Source: Smittium culicis
Lineage: Eukaryota > Kickxellomycota > Harpellomycetes > Harpellales > Legeriomycetaceae
DNA: 64,000 nt
Assembly: GCA_001970855.1 (NCBI GenBank)
Contig: LSSN01002047.1
Span: 1 to 64,000, forward strand
Reading direction: 5' to 3'
Position 1 is the stretch's first letter. Every line of letters begins with the position of its first letter. The notes under the pieces were generated by a model. It searched no databases. It was not told the origin of the DNA and saw only the letters and a list, made by a program, of their open reading frames with translations. The translations under genes were made by a program, and so were the position numbers. Of the stretch, positions 47,201 through 59,065 are shown piece after piece.

Positions 47201-49960
47201 TCTTTAAAATTTAAAAAACTCATAAAAAATAAATAAAGCAATTAAATTCGAACTAAAACAAATATACGAAAACAATATTACATCCAGCCACTTAAAAAAT
47301 ATAAAATTCAAAGTTGGTTAAACTAATAAACAAATACTACCCACTGTGATTACATAGGACTAAGAATACTAAATCGATATTTATATAAAACATAAAAAAG
47401 TCTAATCGATAACTAGAAATGAATACAAAAAATTATTTATTCTTTTAAACATAATAGTAAGAATTTTTGGTCCAAATTAATTCTGATTTAATACTGAATT
47501 ACTAAATCTTCAGATTCCACTGATTATTTCTCATGTGAATAATTAAAAAAAATTAATCTATGTATTTCAGAGCTCTTAAATATGATTTGTATGTACCGCC
47601 TAATATCAATATTTTTATCATAAACGTAATTTCATATAAAAATGGAAAAATACAGTACTAGAAAAAAAAAGTAATTAAAAATTTGATTGCGAGAAAATTT
47701 TATTTTTTCATTTGCAAGTTGAAGGAGCTAATCCGAGAAAAAATAATGAATTTGGTGGGATTAAATAATTATCATTATAATAAAATTTAATAAAGAATCA
47801 TATTCAATAAGAAAGCGGCTTAAGCTTTTTAGTGATAGAGAAAAAGAGCGTAAAAAGATAAAATATATGAAAATTTTAAAAACGCGAATAATAGAAAAAT
47901 CAAAATATGAGTGTTTCTTATCAACAAATTTATTGAAAAAGCCCATTAAAGATTTGAGATTATGTATAAACCATAAACTATTGAATTTTTTAAAGCAAAA
48001 TATAGTTTATTGTTAACAATAATAAAAGATTGCATTGGCTCTGTTAGAGGAAAAAATACATTAAAATTAGATTTATTCAGTGTAAATTGTGTCAAGAATA
48101 AATTTCCTAATGATACAACCAGATTTCCAGTTTGTTAAGTCTACGATGAGATTTAGTGATTATTATAGCATATAATCCGATTGGCTTCATCATAGCCAAT
48201 CAGTATATTTATTTTTGATAAAATTTTTTGTAGTATTTGACTAATCATATTTTTTCATAAAACCTGAGAAAATAAGTTATATATTTTAGCTCTTAAAATA
48301 TCAAAGTCAATATAATTTTATTTATCACTGATAAAATTCTGAAAACTTAATTAACGACTAAATGTAAAACGGCAATTTTAGGCAAAATTGGCAAAAATTA
48401 TATTTTGTCTATAAAGCTGCTATTTATATATTTTTAGCTTATACAGAGTATAATTTTGATTGACTTTTGAATCTCGTTCTCTTATCTAAATGAAATAAAT
48501 TAAATAAGAAAAGTTTTAAAAATCCAATAGTTCCATTATATAATGAACCATAAAAAAACGCGGATTAATCGCTCTATTTGATTTAATTAAATTTACTGAA
48601 TACAATTCAACCTAATAAATTCATCACAACAAAAAGATTTGTGTTCTAAGTTTTAAAGATTTTATTTTATTTATAACGGTTTATAGTTTTGTAGAAACAA
48701 ATAGAGAAAATAGCATCCGTCCCCACGTTCTTAGAATATACCTCCCTTGAGGTTATATATGAAAATATGGATTGGTAGTGCTTTATAAAAAAAAAGAGTT
48801 TCAAGTTGAATATCTCACCTCAACATGGGTATCAAATTGAAAAACAAAAAATGAAACTTCTTAGCTATCATGGGGCATAGTCTCATATGACTTAGTTTAG
48901 TCATGTGAGGTTGACTATAACTCTTTTAAAAAATGGATAAAATATTTAGATTCATATTTAGACGTCATTTGTGTAATATCTAGAGATTAAATTACTTTTT
49001 TTTTCTTGGAAAAATTAAATGGAATTTTTAAGGTAAATATGATTCATCTAATGCTGATTAAACCCAAAATCTTTAAAATGAAATTCAAATTTTCGAGTCG
49101 ATAAGTTTCAATAGGCGCAATATTTCCTATCCCAATTAAAACCAACTCTTTAATAAAAAAATAAATGTACCTAAAAATATTTAATAAATAAACTCTTTAT
49201 TTGTGTTTGTTGATATTTTAGGAAATTTATTCCTGTTAATTCTAGATAGGATTGGAGTAATGAGAGCACTAAATTATTTAAAATAAAATTATTAAATCAG
49301 CATCTATACTAAAGTAACCCTAAGAAAACTTAATTTTGTTTTTTTCTATTGAAAACTATAGCAAAATGTCATTATATGATAAGATATGTTGCAGAATACT
49401 TGTCTAGCATAAATAAATAGCCTTGAAAACACTCCTTGGAAAAGCTGTATTATTAATAAAATTCTAGTTTTATTTAGCCATTAGTATGATTTATACAAAT
49501 TTGCACTTGTGCAAAAAGTATAAATAGTCTTTTTTTTGCCCAGTTTTCTGATTCCATATCAGATACAAAATGTCTCACATCTTTATAAAATCAATAAGCG
49601 ATACTTGGCTTACCTTTTTTAGTTTTAACTCTTGAATTCCCTCTTTTGGTCTTGATATTACAGATATAAATTAATTTGTTATTTGTTAGGCATGAAGAGA
49701 GGAGTAAAGATAGGACTGAGGTTTGACATAAAAATGTTACTATGACCATGGCTAAGACTAAGATAGTTTAAATTATTTAATATTATAGGGATAATATATT
49801 TTGTGGGATAATTGTAATAAAAAAAATAGTACACTTTGATTTTTCTGAAAGATGGAAAAAGGTCACCCTTTTATACTTTTTTAGAAAAAGCTAAATGATA
49901 TTATGAAAATAAAGATAATTATAAAAGAATTAATAATTTTCAAATAATAGCTTGCAGAAT
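47201..49960. other. AT-rich gene desert
   Basis: No gene, RNA or element recognised. Short open frames here are composition noise. Confidence 0.5.
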
Positions 49961-49971
49961 ATTATGAAATG

Positions 49972-49989
49972 TTCTAGAAGGTTCTAGAA
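49972..49989. promoter_or_regulatory. Perfect four-unit heat-shock-element-like sequence
   Basis: TTC-TA-GAA-GG-TTC-TA-GAA: four alternating, correctly spaced HSF1-type units in an exact duplication of GTTCTAGAAG. Sequence pattern seen; function inferred. No gene start lies close by, so it may be an orphan site or part of a repeat. Confidence 0.45.
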
Positions 49990-50025
49990 GTGATTGGAAA
50001 TAATCTACGGATAACATTCCTTAAC

Positions 50026-50100
50026 ATTTCATTGTATTCCAAAATGTTCAATGGTGTTATTTGATGTTCCATATGGTTCCATTGTATTCCATAATGTTGC
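50026..50100. repeat. Short direct repeats (ATTGTATTCC units)
   Basis: ATTGTATTCCAAAATGTT at 50031 and ATTGTATTCCATAATGTT at 50081, 50 bases apart, with further TTCCAT-like pieces between. A small degenerate minisatellite next to the HSE-like site. Confidence 0.6.
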
Positions 50101-53100
50101 ATAAAGTTATGGAGTGTTTCTTGCATAAAAAAAATAGTCAGACAGTTTTGAAAATAGAATGAAAAGCCCTGTAAAAGAAGAGTTAAATTATTTTTAAATA
50201 AAATTTTAATTGAAAAAATATACGCTAAGCAAAAGGAGAAAGGTACAGAGCACGTGATGCTAGATAAAAAAAAATCATATATATATATTACTGGAAGAAC
50301 AAAAACAGTAAAGTCGAAAATTATGCTAAAAACTGCTTGAATATAAAAGAGTTTGTAAGATCGGAATGGTGGTATATTTATTTTACGTTAACCATTTTAT
50401 AATTTATACTATATTTGATTTATTTTTTCCCGTCGTTTCATCAGTGATTGCAATAAAGAAGTATTTTATAGTTTTTAGAGATGGATTAAGCTGATGGGAG
50501 GAGACAAAATCTCTTCAAGAAACAAAAAAGTAATTTTGAAGATATTAATCGATGAAATTTTTTCGTGGTTGAAAGTAGCCGAAGAATTGCCTACATAAAG
50601 AGGCAAATTAATAGCAAAAACTTAAAAAAAAAATCATAAAAAAACTAATTGAATTTTTATTTTAGTACTAAATATCATCAAAAAGATAATATGATTGTAG
50701 AAAGAGGTCATATGAAATTGATAGCTTGACAAAAAAAGAAATGTATCGAAAATCAGTATTTTTAATATAGGAAAATTAGCCTTACTTTATGACCAGGAAA
50801 AATAACAGGAAAATGAAACACTAGAGAAGCTCTATATAAATAGTTTTGCGCTAAGATTATGTAATTCTATAGAGCTCAGTTTTGAATCATGGTCACCTAA
50901 TTTTTAGAAATGTGAAATGCGTAAGAACTCGATCTAACAGTTTAAATTTTCGATGGCAGAAATAGGCTTAACAGTAAATAATTGTTGATTAAAATGGTAA
51001 ATACAAATTATGTGCCACATTGTGTGCATTTATGAAAAGAATATGATGTGGAATACACTATATTCTAAAAATAATACTTAATCGACTGCTTTTCCTACTC
51101 AAAGAAAAGTAAGTCATTTAATTTAGGTTTTTAAAACATCTTCTAGTCGTTCCAATTTCTATTTTCCCTAAAAAAACCGTAATTTAAATATTAGTCTTAT
51201 CTTAATGCTAATAGTTACATCTTAATAAATAAATTTATACTATTGCCCCACTCTTACAAATTATTAAAGACGAATTATTTGTTTTAAGAATTAATTTGCT
51301 ATGTTAAAAGCATGCAATAATATTCAATTTCTGTATAAAATTTTAAAATCCAAGAAAATAGATTGATATTTACTTCAAAAACAAGCGAGAAATTATAAAT
51401 ATAAGATGTAATTCAATTTGATATTACGATAGAAAAGTAAAAACATTTTAAATTAAGCAATCGCGGGTATAGTCCATATATTGTAAGATAGACTTCGATG
51501 TCATGGAACAGCTTAAAGAAGTTGTTGAATAAAAAAGATTAGATACATGTATTTTCGATCCAGGTCAGGCGGAATCCTCAGAGTCAAACTGTTAGCTACT
51601 TTAATCAAAGTTTTACTCAATTTCCCCCTTTTTCTCTAGCTCAGAGTTTTTTCAATTTACAACGTATACCTACGAATTCTTTGTAGAGTGACCTTTATTT
51701 TGAGTTTGTGAAACTCTAAAGAAATCGTTATTATTGTTTTCATATTACACTATTATTTCTCTTTTTATTCTACTATTATCGTTATGTTCTAATAATAAAT
51801 TCAATGTTACTATACCATTCTTTATCTTATAAATTAAATAAGGGTACTTTTACTCTCCAATTTCATTTTTAAATAGCTTGATCCTTAAATAAAGCTTTTG
51901 ACATATTTTTCACATAAAAAAAAAGAAAGTTATACATAATGCTAAAATATAAATTTTATTTTATATAGTAAATTCATACAAAGTATGCTACTAAAGATTC
52001 ATAAATTTAATACAACTCATAAAAAAGTTACTTTTTAACTTTATCTTGGATTATAAACTAAGGTTATTAATACAATATACCAAAATAGAAAATTCTTTTT
52101 TTGATACTTTTAAAAATTCCCACTGTATATGAGAGACTTGAGTGTCACATTTTTTAAATAAAAGGTTAGATAAGTTGGAATTAATCAAATTATCTCGGGT
52201 ATTAAAATACGAGTATAAAGTTGTACATAATTTAAAACAAGAATATTATAATTCGGTTTAAAAATGTAGTACTCACCGTGATTTATTGATATATTTTGAT
52301 CACAAATAGTTAAAAATGTGGAAGCTTTTTGATTGAGACTGCATATATTTTATTTTACATTTTACATTTTTTATTTTATAAATAATTTGAAGGGGAAGAA
52401 TTTTTCTTAATCAAATTTTTGTACTTTGACCTCTTTAATATTATTTTACAATTAAAATTTTCAATCTTATTAGAAAGTATTATAGATTGAATTATCTGAT
52501 ACAACGAATCGCTTTATCCAAAACACATAAGTAAAATAGTCTCAATCAAAAAAAATTCCCACTTTTCCAAAGGAAATCTCATATATGAGATTATTTTGTG
52601 CATATTACACTCATAACAATTTATCATACTCATAATTTTTATGATTAATTTAAATCATTTTATAAAACATCGCTTAAGATGTAGTTCTACAAGTAGGGAT
52701 CTTTATATTATTAACAATAGAATATAAAATGTACAGTAAAATTGGTTTTGCTTCTCAAAAGAATTTTCGGTTTGGGTTTTTTTGATATCTTGTGTATGAA
52801 CTAAGGTTAAATTAAAATAGTTATAGACTGATTAACGTATATTTAATCCAATAGCAACGTCTTATAATAAAAAGCTTTTATTTAAATTGATCATTGGCTG
52901 AAGCTCATCGTTCTTTTTTTTTTTTTGATTTTCTAACTTGTCCATATTAAATGCTTTTTTTATTAGTTCTCTCACGGGTATTAAGATAGGCGTATTTAGC
53001 TATTATACACATCAGCTAAGTAAATTCTCATTTCAAAGTTTGAGCTTCGGTATAAAATAAAATATTTTTTATTAAGAATTTAAACCTTATAGTTTCATTA

Positions 53101-53179
53101 AAAATAGAAATTTACCGACAATTTCATTCGAGGAATTTCAAGCTCATATCATCCCAGAAAAGATACAGGAACCTCTAAA
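50101..53179. other. AT-rich intergenic region
   Basis: No gene recognised apart from the hairpin repeat copy at 51073-51123. The last 200 bases probably hold the promoter of the PPR gene. Confidence 0.5.
51073..51123. repeat. Hairpin-containing dispersed repeat, copy B
   Basis: AATACTTAATCGACTGCTTTTCC...GAAAAGTAAGTCATTTAAT aligns with 44915-44965. The stem of the hairpin is kept (CGACTGCTTTTC against GAAAAGTAAGTC) although single bases differ. Confidence 0.6.
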
Positions 53180-55518
53180 ATGTTAAGCAGAAGCAAAAGA
53201 CTGCTTTTTACACTTTACCCTAGAAATATTTACAATATAAGCAATTCGAGGAATGTGTTTAATGCAAGATATTTTTCAAAAGGCAATTACTTTTAATTCA
53301 TTCTAATTTCTAAATCTTTATTCCTGTATTTAGCAACTAACCAGTTCAAGAGCATTTTTTTCATTTATTGTCATAATGAGTTTTTTTTAATTTTAAATAT
53401 CACTTTCCCCCCCCCTTTAACTATTAGATATTAATACAGAAGATCAAATAAGTAAAATCGAAGATCTAGATCCATCAAAAGATATATCTACTCAAGAAAC
53501 AAAACAAGAATTTACCTCAGATCAAATATCCCCCATTTCGTTGAATAAGATAATAAACAGTCTAGAGAATATAATTATTCCCTCAAATCATACATTCTTA
53601 AAAAGCGTTTCTAAATACTACTCTTCAAAAGAGCCTGAACTAAACGAACCTGAAGTAAACGAGCCTAAAGTGGATCTAACTGTAAATGCAAAAAAATCAA
53701 AACGAAAAGCAAAAGCCAGTAGCTCTGATTCGATAGAAAGTAATACCCCAGAGAGCGATCCGTACTTAAAGCTTGAAACCATTGTTGATGAAATTTCGAA
53801 ATATAACCTTGAAAGTAATTCACAAGTTATGCCGCTTCTTCTTGCTGCACAAATATCTTCACAGGACTTGAATGGTGCTTTAAAGACTGTGTATATGCTA
53901 AATAACAACTCAATCAAGCCTGCAGTCGGAAGTTTAATATCTCTTGCCAAAGTAAGCCTATCCTATTTTTTTTATTCAGCGTTTATTATAATCTTTATTC
54001 CGATTCTATCGACCCAGATTTTAATTATGATTACATTAATATACTCTAGATCGCATTTTACTATTGTTTCAAAATATTTATTGTTTTATCAAAATATAAT
54101 GATAACAGATATTTACATTTTATCTTTTCAAAACTAGCTCGCTCAATATAAAAAGAGAAAATCCGTAATATTTGATATAATAAATCTAATGGAAACTACA
54201 AATGAACCTTTTAACCAAGAGATACACGAAATTTTAATTATTTCCTTACTTGAAGCAAACGAAAATGAGCATGCATATAATATTTTTAAAGATCTTCAAG
54301 GTAAAGGTTGCCTTTTAAACTCGGAGACTATCCACAAAATTTTACTTAGCTTAATCTCAGACAATGAAGTCGATCTTGCTTTTAAACTTGTTCTTGATTC
54401 TGAAAAAAAGAATATTTTGTTGAAACCCCAAAGTTATTTATACCTTCTTAGAAAGGCCGGAAGAAAATATATGGTAAAAATTTATTTAATTCATATATTT
54501 TTTATCTATCGCTTTGGCATTACAATGTTGTAATTGAGCTCTTTATTATTCGCTTTTTCATTTTTTTCATATCTTATTTACCTATTTATTTATTTTATTA
54601 ATTTATACATATACTTTTGTTTTAAATTCTTTATAGGGCGATGCAGTCTCTTTCACTTGGAAAAAGTGTGTTGATATTTACCAAATGAATTTATTCGAGG
54701 GTGACTGTCTCTTAGTTTTAAAAACAGCAGCAAGGTGTGGAAATCCATCGCTTGCAGCAGATGCGCTAAGAGTTTTAGATCAATTAGGGTTTACAATGCG
54801 CGACTTTTACCTTGATCCACTACTTGAAGCTTTTATAAGATCGAAGGATATTGAACGGACGCTTGAGACTTTGCACTTGATGCGCTTATCAGGCATGGCC
54901 AAAGAAAAATATAGCTTAGACTTGCTTTCAATAGTTCTATCAGAAAGTTCAACTGGTTCCAAATTTACTGCAGAAGCATTCTTTGAAATGATGCACAAAA
55001 CTCGCGATATTTATCCTCTTGCAGTAGATACAATCGTTTTAAATTCGCTAATAAAATCTTATATATTATCAAAGGAGACGAGAATAGCAATCGAAAAAAC
55101 TGACATATGGTTCAGTTTATTAGGCGTTAAAAAGAACTCTGATACTTATTCCATTCTACTTAACGGATGCCTTTTGCAAAAGAACACTTTTGCAGCAAAA
55201 CAAATATTTGACTACATGGTAAATGGTAGTGATAATGTTGATAAGATTAAGCCCAATAAAGAAGCTTACGAATTTATGATACTGATTTCATTAACTCAAA
55301 GTAAGTACGAAAACGCTTTCGTCTATTTGGAAGCAATGAAAGCAAATGGGTTCATTCCGTCTAAACATGTATACTCAAGCATTGTTAAGAAGTGCGAGAA
55401 ACACGGCGATTCTAGATATGCGGCAGTTATTGAGGAAATGAAGCTGTTTGGATATCCGATTACATTTGGGTTTAATAGGTACTCTGGCAAGGATTATCAA
55501 ATACCTACTGAAAATTAA
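53180..55518 (+). CDS. Mitochondrial pentatricopeptide repeat (PPR) protein
   Basis: Proposed exons: 53180-53282, 53428-53951, 54138-54473 and 54637-55518, about 614 residues. Exon 1 encodes a classic mitochondrial presequence (MLSRSKRLLFTLYPRN...NARYFSK: basic, no acidic residues). The last three exons join in phase 0 at GTAAGC...TAG and GTAAAA...TATAG. Exon 1 joins exon 2 only if a GC donor (AG|GCAATT) is used, so this join is the least certain. Exons 3-4 carry degenerate 35-residue helical repeats, for example EIHEILIISLLEANENEHAYNIFKDLQGKG, DALRVLDQLGF..., YSILLNGCLLQKNTFAAKQIFDYM and AYEFMILISLTQSKYENAFVYLEAMKANG. Such proteins bind organellar RNA for maturation or translation; the target is unknown. 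Confidence 0.82.
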
Positions 55519-57218
55519 TTATATCCTTATTAAATCTGATTTTTGAGGGTGGTAAATTGGATAAAAATGACTTGATGGATAACTTTCTTTTATTGTTGTC
55601 ATGTTATGTCAAGGAAGTATATTTTAATTTCGAGACCAGCTATTCTTATCAATGTCTTCATCTTTTGTTTCCTTCCTTTTCGTTTTGATATGTTTTAATC
55701 AAATTGAAAAATCGCTGCTAGTCTCTCTATTATTTCTAGATGTGAGGTTTTACAATTATTAGACTTTTAATTATTTAATTTTAATTATTCCAACAATACA
55801 AAAAAATACACAGATCAATATATTAATTTTGAGCTTATGTAATTACATTTCTAAAAGTCAAAACTTCATCCAAGTGTTGAAAAGAGATAAATTTAATTAT
55901 TTATTAAGCTGACTTGGTCCAAGATTCTTACCACATTGATATTCCTATAGTTCTTTTGCATGTTCTATTTTAAAGAACAAATAATCTTTTAATCAGCTCA
56001 AATTTATTATTTAAAACTATAATGGTTAATTGTAGTTATTTTTTATATAAAAAAGTGTAATATCGAAGGAGTAATTTTGTTTGAACTATTTATAAATTAT
56101 AAATTGAAATATAATTTTTCAACGAATATCTATAATATTGAAAAACGTAATTGATTGAGATATAACAAAGGAATATTTTACGAGCAATGGATAAACGAAA
56201 TTGAAAATTAAACTATTTAATGCCAGTAATTTTAGATGGCCAAATTTTCAATTTGTTTTATCTTTTATATTTCACAAATATATGAATCTAGAAATACGGG
56301 TGTAAGATGGTTGTATAAAAATTTTATTTTTAATCCTAAGAATATGGGAGCTTTGATTCCACTTGTTTTCGCAAAAAGTCAATATGTCTAAGTGATTTTA
56401 TTAAAAATATTGCATTTATTATCAGAAAATAAACAATTCATAGTTTGATTTATATTTGATAACTTTTTCAGACAAAAAAAAGAAGTTAGATTGCCTAACA
56501 GAATGCGTTTATTTTAGAAAACTGATAGTCTATTGGTTAGTATATCCCACAATTAGATTGAAATATCAATTTATTTCAAAATCCTTAATATTTACTCTAT
56601 AATGATGACTATCTAATAAATAGAGTGATATTATGCTGACATCGCGGGATATAAACACTTTCGGTAATTCGGCAGTAATAATTCTGGTCTGTGAAGCCGT
56701 ATATTGAGATTGGAGATACTTTAAAAACATCTAGTATTTGCTCGAGTTGGCTGAGAAATAGATATATTTTGGGAATATCTTTGGTAGTCCTAATTTACAT
56801 CGAGGCCCAAGTATTATTTTTATAAACAGGATTGATAGTTTATATTAATTCCGCCTACCTGGTTGAAAAATTAAAGCTTCAATAAAGAATCAGTATCGAT
56901 AAGCCTCTATGAGCTAATGATATATCGCTAGAATATTTGCATTTACATCCCCTGTGTTCAGTACAATGAGCAAACTAAATGTTTGGAGACTATAGAAAAG
57001 GATGATATAATTTTTAGTTTAATTATTTAATTGATAGCTTAATAAATTAATTGATAGTTTGATTATTAAATTGATGGAAATCTTATTAGGTATATTTGTA
57101 CAGCCTTTATCTGATCTATATTGGGGCTCATGATCAGATAATGCTTTTTTTAGACTAGACTGCACGAAATTATTCATGAAATAATTTGTAATCCAAGCTA
57201 TAAATATATTTGCATTAA
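55519..57218. other. AT-rich intergenic region
   Basis: No gene recognised over 1.7 kb. Confidence 0.55.
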
Positions 57219-57406
57219 CCCATTCCCGTCCAACATTTTTCCAAAAAGCGAATTTATTGATTCGTCAAAGGTTTATAAGTAAATAAATTATTTGCTACTA
57301 TCCAACGTCGAGCCTATACTCTTATGTGACTCGGAATTTAATTACTTTTATTATACACAATTGGCTATATTGTTAGATCAAAAATAATCTACCGCCCAGG
57401 AAAGGG
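57219..57406. mobile_element. piggyBac-like MITE candidate
   Basis: The left end is TTAA followed by CCCATTCCCGTCC; the right end is GGAAAGGG followed by TTAT, i.e. CCCTTTCC on the reverse strand. Short CCC(A/T)TTCC inverted ends next to a TTAA target are the hallmark of piggyBac-type elements, and 188 bp without coding capacity fits a MITE. The right TTAA has one change. No second copy is visible in the window. Confidence 0.45.
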
Positions 57407-57664
57407 TTATCCATTGCCAAAAAATTATTACGTAAGCGATTTTGTAAATAAATTAAGCAAAAAATGCTACAGATTTTAATGAGGTTGTTTTGCTTCTATT
57501 TTGTGGGCACTGATCATTATTATTATTTTTTCGCAACTGATTCATAGCTTAAGACTATCTATCCTCATACTAGTTTAATTAATCTCTATTATACTTTTAT
57601 ACCACACCCCACAAAACTATCTGCTTCCATCTCCTATCAATATATAACTGCAGAAAATCGAACT
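57407..57664. other. J-protein promoter region
   Basis: AT-rich 5' flank of the gene starting at 57665. No distinctive site seen. Confidence 0.45.
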
Positions 57665-58474
57665 ATGTTTAAAAAAAGTGCACCTAGCTACTACCAAATT
57701 CTCAAATTACCTACTAATTCAACAAAGAAGGAAATCAAAACGCAATACTACAAGCTTTCTTTAGCATGTCATCCAGATGTTGTTAAAAGAAAGCATTCTT
57801 TATCAACAAACATAGATGAAAATGAGTTGAAACTGAAAGCTGAATCTAGTAAGCAGGAATTTTTAAAAATTAGTGAGGCTTATAGAACATTATCAAATGA
57901 AAAACTGCGAAGAGAGTATGACAGAAGAATAGGAGTTCGCCATATAAATTCTCACATAAACTTTAATCCAGGCCATAGACACTATCCATCCAATGCAAGA
58001 CGTGAAGGAAATCATTTTAACTCTGATTTAAATTTTCGAAGTAATTGGAAAAAAGATCCCAGTTCTGACTTTAATACTTATAAAACTTTCAATTCTCACG
58101 GTTTTGGCTCACAGCACGACTTCTCGAATTCAAATAGTCAAAGTTACAATCATCAAAGCGCCTTCAATGCTAGCTCAAGCAAGGGCTTCGATTTCAAACA
58201 GCATACAATGAATCATATAAAAAATAATTTCAAAAAAAATAAGCATTTCAGTGGAATCAATACTGATCCAAACCCCACTGAGAACAATTCAAACTTCCAA
58301 AGTAAAGGCCAATCTCATCAACAAAATCCCTCTGCATCAAATAATCTCCCAAACTTAGATGATCACAGAACAAACATGAAAGAGTTTTTTGATTTCTACT
58401 CTACTTTTGTCGTGTCGTTCTCTTTTATCGGAGTAACTGCTTTTTTAGGGTATCAAGTATCTAGTCTTTTTTGA
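57665..58474 (+). CDS. J-domain protein with C-terminal membrane anchor
   Basis: A single-exon gene of 269 residues. A J domain spans about 7-88: helix I/II SYYQILKLPTNSTKKEIKTQYYKLSLACHPD with the HPD triad at 36-38, then FLKISEAYRTLSNEKLRREYDRR. Residues 90-240 form a linker rich in Asn, Ser, His and Phe, without glycine/phenylalanine or zinc-finger modules, so it is a class III (type C) J-protein. The end (about 241-269, FFDFYSTFVVSFSFIGVTAFLGYQV) is a single membrane span with a very short tail. The layout resembles DNAJC30 and yeast Jid1 of mitochondria, but no clear presequence is present, so an ER membrane location is equally possible. It would recruit and stimulate an Hsp70. Confidence 0.85.
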   Translation: MFKKSAPSYYQILKLPTNSTKKEIKTQYYKLSLACHPDVVKRKHSLSTNIDENELKLKAESSKQEFLKISEAYRTLSNEKLRREYDRRIGVRHINSHINFNPGHRHYPSNARREGNHFNSDLNFRSNWKKDPSSDFNTYKTFNSHGFGSQHDFSNSNSQSYNHQSAFNASSSKGFDFKQHTMNHIKNNFKKNKHFSGINTDPNPTENNSNFQSKGQSHQQNPSASNNLPNLDDHRTNMKEFFDFYSTFVVSFSFIGVTAFLGYQVSSLF

Positions 58475-59065
58475 ACTCTTAGAAATTATTTAAATTTTAT
58501 AATACAGAAAATCTCTTTAAGGTATCACTTATTTCCAAAACAATACTGTTGTTACACAAAACTCATTCTTTATACAACATCAAAAATCTATTGATCATCA
58601 ACACCTCACTTTTGTATATTTTTCATACACACTAACCTTAAGCTTATTTAGTTATTTATTCATTATATTATGACTTAGAATTTAATATTTTCGCTTAGAC
58701 TTTTTATTTTTTAAATTGTATTAATCAGTTTTAATTAACATATTTCTAAATAAATTATCAAACACTCCACTAGCCTACATTGTAAATTAACTTGTTTTCC
58801 AATTGTTTTTGTAGCTTATAAACATATATAATTTGAAAAGCTGTATATTTCGAGTCAAATCATTTAAAAATTTTGTGGGTCTATCTCGTATTTCTATTGA
58901 CCATAGTTACAAAATTAATCTTTGTGTAAAAAGGCGATTTTAAAAGTAAAATTTATTAGTGAAGGTATAAGTTCAATAAAGAGTTTAATTAGAATGTAAG
59001 AAAAAAAGTTTTTTTTAAAAGGTTGATTATGTTTATAATAAATAATAAGCAGATATTTATTATCA
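58475..59065. other. Convergent intergenic region
   Basis: 3' flanks of the J-protein gene (+) and the NOL11-like gene (-). The minus-strand frame at 59106-58915 overlaps the end of the latter and is not accepted. Confidence 0.6.

Noticed and set aside
50440..50630. Coding-like plus-strand stretch (FFVVESSRRIAYIKRQ)
   Set aside because: Short, interrupted by stops, no recognised family; composition could be chance.
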